Of a DNA stretch of 64,000 nt, positions 61,433-64,000 are shown piece after piece (position 1 is the stretch's first letter; each line of letters opens with the position of its first letter). The stretch covers positions 62,001 to 126,000 of the forward strand of contig FNPS01000008.1 in NCBI GenBank assembly GCA_900107365.1. Direction: 5' to 3'. This stretch comes from Flavobacterium aquidurense (GTDB lineage Bacteria > Bacteroidota > Bacteroidia > Flavobacteriales > Flavobacteriaceae). The notes beneath the pieces are model-generated. The model searched no databases. It saw only the letters and a list, made by a program, of their open reading frames with translations, and was not told the DNA's origin. The position numbers and the translations under genes are program-made.

Positions 61433-61461
61433 TCTCCAATATTCAAAATAAAAAATTCCAA

Positions 61462-61493
61462 AAAAAGTCTCAATATTGTGTTGAGACTTTTTT
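61462..61493 (+). terminator. Rho-independent terminator after sucD
   Basis: 12-bp arms AAAAAGTCTCAA and TTGAGACTTTTT with a 7-nt loop, then T residues. Confidence 0.88.
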
Positions 61494-61574
61494 ACATTTT
61501 TAAAATGATTGGAATATAGTTTAAAAACTTAGCAACTTAGTCACTTAATGTCTTAGAAGCTTAAAATTAGAAAG

Positions 61575-62003
61575 ATGAGTAAAGAATTAAAAAAGTTTAA
61601 AGTAAGCAACAGTTTTACTTTTACAATCGAAGATAGTTTAGAACAAGTTTGTAACGCTCCTGAAGGTGGTGCCGGAATTTTTGTTGTTTACGCTATTGAA
61701 GGCGATGCAAAAGAATTGATAATGGTTGCTTCTACAGGAACTGTTCAAAATGACGGAACTTTAAAAAGCAAAAATGGCGGTTTATACGACAAAATCGTAA
61801 ACGGTCACCAATTTGCAAAAACAGGAAGAAAATACTCTTGGCCAGCACAAATGAAATTAGAAAGCATTGATGCTTTAGAAGTAGTTTGGTATGAGACTTT
61901 TAATGGAGATGTAAAAGCGATCCCAACGGCAGTTGAAGGTCAGGTTTTACAAAATTTCTTAGATGAAAATGCAAAATTACCAAGATGGAATGTAGCTTTC
62001 TAA
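61575..62003 (+). CDS. Conserved protein of Bacteroidota, function unknown
   Basis: A 142-aa soluble protein. GAGIFVVYAI...ELIMVASTGTVQNDG...GGLYDKIVNGHQF recalls a GIY-YIG-like fold, but the second signature and the catalytic Arg/Glu are not clearly present, so no nuclease activity is claimed. WPAQMKLESIDALEVVWYETFNG and the C-terminal LPRWNVAF look strongly conserved-like. Monocistronic with its own terminator. Confidence 0.65.
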   Translation: MSKELKKFKVSNSFTFTIEDSLEQVCNAPEGGAGIFVVYAIEGDAKELIMVASTGTVQNDGTLKSKNGGLYDKIVNGHQFAKTGRKYSWPAQMKLESIDALEVVWYETFNGDVKAIPTAVEGQVLQNFLDENAKLPRWNVAF

Positions 62004-62025
62004 AAGTTATTTCAATAAAATCTTT

Positions 62026-62062
62026 AAAAAAGCCTTACTAAGTATTTAGTAAGGCTTTTTTT
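62026..62062 (+). terminator. Rho-independent terminator
   Basis: AAAAAAGCCTTACTAA and TTAGTAAGGCTTTTTT form a long stem with a 4-nt loop, ending in T residues. Confidence 0.9.
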
Positions 62063-62125
62063 ATGAATTTTTAGGTTTTAAGTTTTTGATTTTATATATT
62101 TAAAAACCAAAACCAAACTAAACCT

Positions 62126-62990
62126 ATGATCAAGAACTACTTGCTGTTGCTGTTTTTTTTATTTTCTTCTTTTATAAATGCCCAAACTATTAATTTTCCC
62201 GATGCTAATTTTAAGGCTAAGTTACTGGAGGCTAATGAAACAAATAATATCGCTAATTTAAATGGAAAGTCCGTTAAAATAGACACAAATGAAAATGGAG
62301 AAATTGAGAGTAGTGAAGCTTTAAAAATCACAGAATTGTTTCTGGCAAATTCTAATATTGTATCGTTGGAAGGTGTCAAAAATTTTTCGAATCTGAAATA
62401 TCTTTCTTTTAACGATAATAAAGTTAGTGTATTTGATCTTAATGGAATGAAAATTATATCCCTGGAATGTTCCAGAAACCAAATTACAGATATTGATGTA
62501 AGCGGATTACCCAATTTAATCAGTTTAGGATGTGGAGATAATCAGTTGACTAGTTTAAATTTATCCAGCCAAAACGTAAATACTTTTTTAACTTTAAATT
62601 GTTCCGGTAACAAACTAACAAGTTTGAAAATAGATCAATTTAAAAATCTTCAAGGCTTATCTTGTTCTGACAATCAATTAACAAGCCTTAATATTACGAC
62701 TTTACAAAGCTACTTCAACTTTTAAAACTTTAGGAATTAATGATTTCGAATTCTCGAATTATTTCAATCTTTATCCTAATCCAGTAAATGAAATTTTGAA
62801 TATTTAGACTAAAAATGATGTTCGAATAGAGTCTGTTTCTATTTATGATGTTTTAGGCCAGTTGGTTATTGCAATTCCAAACACTGATAATATTTCTAAA
62901 ATTGATGTTTCAAAACTTCATGTAGGCAATTATATTTTAAAGCTCAAAACACAAAAAGGTTTTTCAGCAGAGAAGTTTATTAAAAAATAG
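62126..62990 (+). pseudogene. Leucine-rich-repeat surface protein with broken type IX sorting tail
   Basis: The first frame (62126-62725) encodes a signal peptide (MIKNYLLLLFFLFSSFINAQ) and LRRs of the LxxLxCxxNxLTSLN type. It ends early at 62725. One frame over, sequence continues with KATSTFKTLGINDFEFSNYF, then YPNPVNEILNI, an in-frame TAG at about 62803, and TKNDVRIESVSIYDVLGQL...LKLKTQKGFSAEKFIKK up to 62990. That is a T9SS type A C-terminal sorting domain. Two lesions (frameshift near 62700-62720 and a nonsense codon) separate the secreted part from its sorting signal. Confidence 0.8.
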
Positions 62991-63253
62991 CGTATTGTGA
63001 AAACGAAGTAAAATCTTACACATAAAGCAATATGTTAAAGAAAGTATAATTTTAACATTTGACTTAAAACCCTAGTAAAATATGATAGAGGCACATCATA
63101 TTATATTAAGAAAATATTTCTTTTATGTGAAAAAATTGGTTTTTAAATATTTGCTTTTATATATTTATCGCACAATATGAACGGAAAATGTTAAAAAAAT
63201 AGATTCCTAACATTATGTGATAATTTTTATTTGTACGCTACCCAAATTTTACC

Positions 63254-63865
63254 ATGAAGACCGCAATTTTACCATTCAATAGTTTAGATGATAGTACGCT
63301 TTGGAATAATTTAAAGGAAGGTGATGAAAAATCATTTTCCATGTTATTCGAAAGATATTATGCCGATTTGGTACGTTATGGAAATTCACTTTCTCCGTAT
63401 GAAGAAAAAGTGCAGGATTGTATTCAGGATGTTTTTACTGATATTTGGGTGTACCGAAGTACATTGCAGAGTACGGTGATAGTAAAAGCTTATTTGTTAT
63501 CGTGTGTACGAAAAAGAATTGCTCGTTTATTCGAAAGAGATCATATTTTTCGCAAAACTACAAGTACAGATTCTATAGCTTTTCTTTTAGAATTTTCAGT
63601 AGAGCATGATCTCATTGATGATGACTACGCCACAAGAGAAAAAATCATTCACTTAAATAGATTATTAAACGATTTACCTTCACGTCAAAAAGAAGCGTTA
63701 TATCTGCGTTATCATCAGGGTTTAACTGTTGAACAAATTGCCGAAATGCTGGATGTTAATTACCAATCTGCAAGTAATTTGCTGCATCGTGGTTTACTTA
63801 GTCTTCGAAAAGAATGGAAAGGTGCTTTTTCGGTATTCCTTTTACTATCTTCAGGTAGTTTTTAA
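63254..63865 (+). CDS. ECF-type RNA polymerase sigma factor
   Basis: A 203-aa sigma-70 family protein. Region 2 (~20-85): DEKSFSMLFERYYADLVRYGNSL...QDCIQDVFTDIWVYRSTL. Region 4 (~140-195): LNDLPSRQKEALYLRYHQGLTVEQIAEMLDVNYQSASNLLHRGLLSLRK. Related to FecI-type sigma factors of Bacteroidota that work with FecR-like anti-sigma and a SusC/TonB receptor; the next gene fits this layout. It begins 263 bp after the broken LRR gene. Confidence 0.93.
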   Translation: MKTAILPFNSLDDSTLWNNLKEGDEKSFSMLFERYYADLVRYGNSLSPYEEKVQDCIQDVFTDIWVYRSTLQSTVIVKAYLLSCVRKRIARLFERDHIFRKTTSTDSIAFLLEFSVEHDLIDDDYATREKIIHLNRLLNDLPSRQKEALYLRYHQGLTVEQIAEMLDVNYQSASNLLHRGLLSLRKEWKGAFSVFLLLSSGSF

Positions 63866-63954
63866 TTTTATTCTAAAAAAAATAAAAAAAATCACAATTT
63901 GGTGAGTATATAATAAGAGTGCTGTCCTCTATGTTTTTGTAACCTCATTTTTAG

Positions 63955-64000
63955 ATGCAAAAACGTAATACATATATCGAAATAGAAGACTTCTTGTCTG
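63955..64000 (+). CDS. Start of a gene, probable FecR-like anti-sigma factor (partial)
   Basis: ATG at 63955 opens a frame reading MQKRNTYIEIEDFLS to the window edge. Position 89 bp after an ECF sigma gene is the usual place of its anti-sigma partner, and the acidic ExEDFL start resembles FecR N-termini. Too short to confirm. Confidence 0.4.
   Translation, partial: MQKRNTYIEIEDFLS

Noticed and set aside
61575..62003. Active GIY-YIG nuclease
   Set aside because: Only the first strand resembles the motif; catalytic residues are not evident.

Overview
The window looks like chromosomal DNA of a Flavobacterium-type Bacteroidota. It is AT-rich, genes carry the Bacteroidota promoter element TAnnTTTG, and Shine-Dalgarno sites are mostly weak. 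Lineage markers include PorX (regulator of type IX secretion), a LpxC-FabZ fusion, a type IX sorting tail and many short dispersed intergenic repeats. No plasmid or phage backbone is visible. All calls come from reading the sequence and its translations by eye; no database search was run.

Layout: (1) 1-460 is the edge of an integrated element: the 3' end of a serine recombinase runs antisense through the terminator and 3' half of a tRNA-Arg gene. (2) 486-9865 holds apt, then a two-component operon on the minus strand (conserved protein, membrane protein, histidine kinase, NarL-type regulator). Divergent from it is a seven-gene block (3774-9865) of mostly unrecognised proteins: acidic and Gly-rich proteins, a zinc-knuckle protein, coiled-coil proteins, a subtilisin-like protease without signal peptide, and a peptidoglycan-binding/SGNH hydrolase. 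This is the best candidate here for an undescribed system. (3) 9921-22353 holds pheT, an aldehyde dehydrogenase/DUF779 pair with an AraC regulator, a bestrophin, and an RND-adaptor-TolC efflux operon. (4) 22882-35300 mixes small sensory proteins (one with a degenerate histidine-kinase dimerisation motif), recG, an M1 aminopeptidase, a patatin, a TSUP transporter, and a convergent toxin-antitoxin-like pair with a frameshifted toxin.

(5) 35309-48500 holds a UvrD-type helicase, a Sua5-type protein, an OmpA lipoprotein, a glycosyltransferase, holA, ettA, a DCC-family protein, mutS2 and ung. Within it lies a 469-bp GIY-YIG gene cassette bounded by perfect 28-bp inverted repeats. (6) 48581-53610 is a minus-strand group with alanine dehydrogenase, tsaE and porX. 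(7) 53833-61432 is an envelope and core block: HD phosphohydrolase, lpxD, lpxC/fabZ, lpxA, efp, a second LpxD-like acyltransferase and sucD. (8) 61575-64000 has a small conserved protein, a broken leucine-rich-repeat protein with a type IX sorting tail, and an ECF sigma factor followed by the start of its probable anti-sigma gene.

Intergenic DNA is rich in inverted and heptad-periodic repeats lying between gene ends. Several perfect stem-loops look like rho-independent terminators, often shared by convergent genes.
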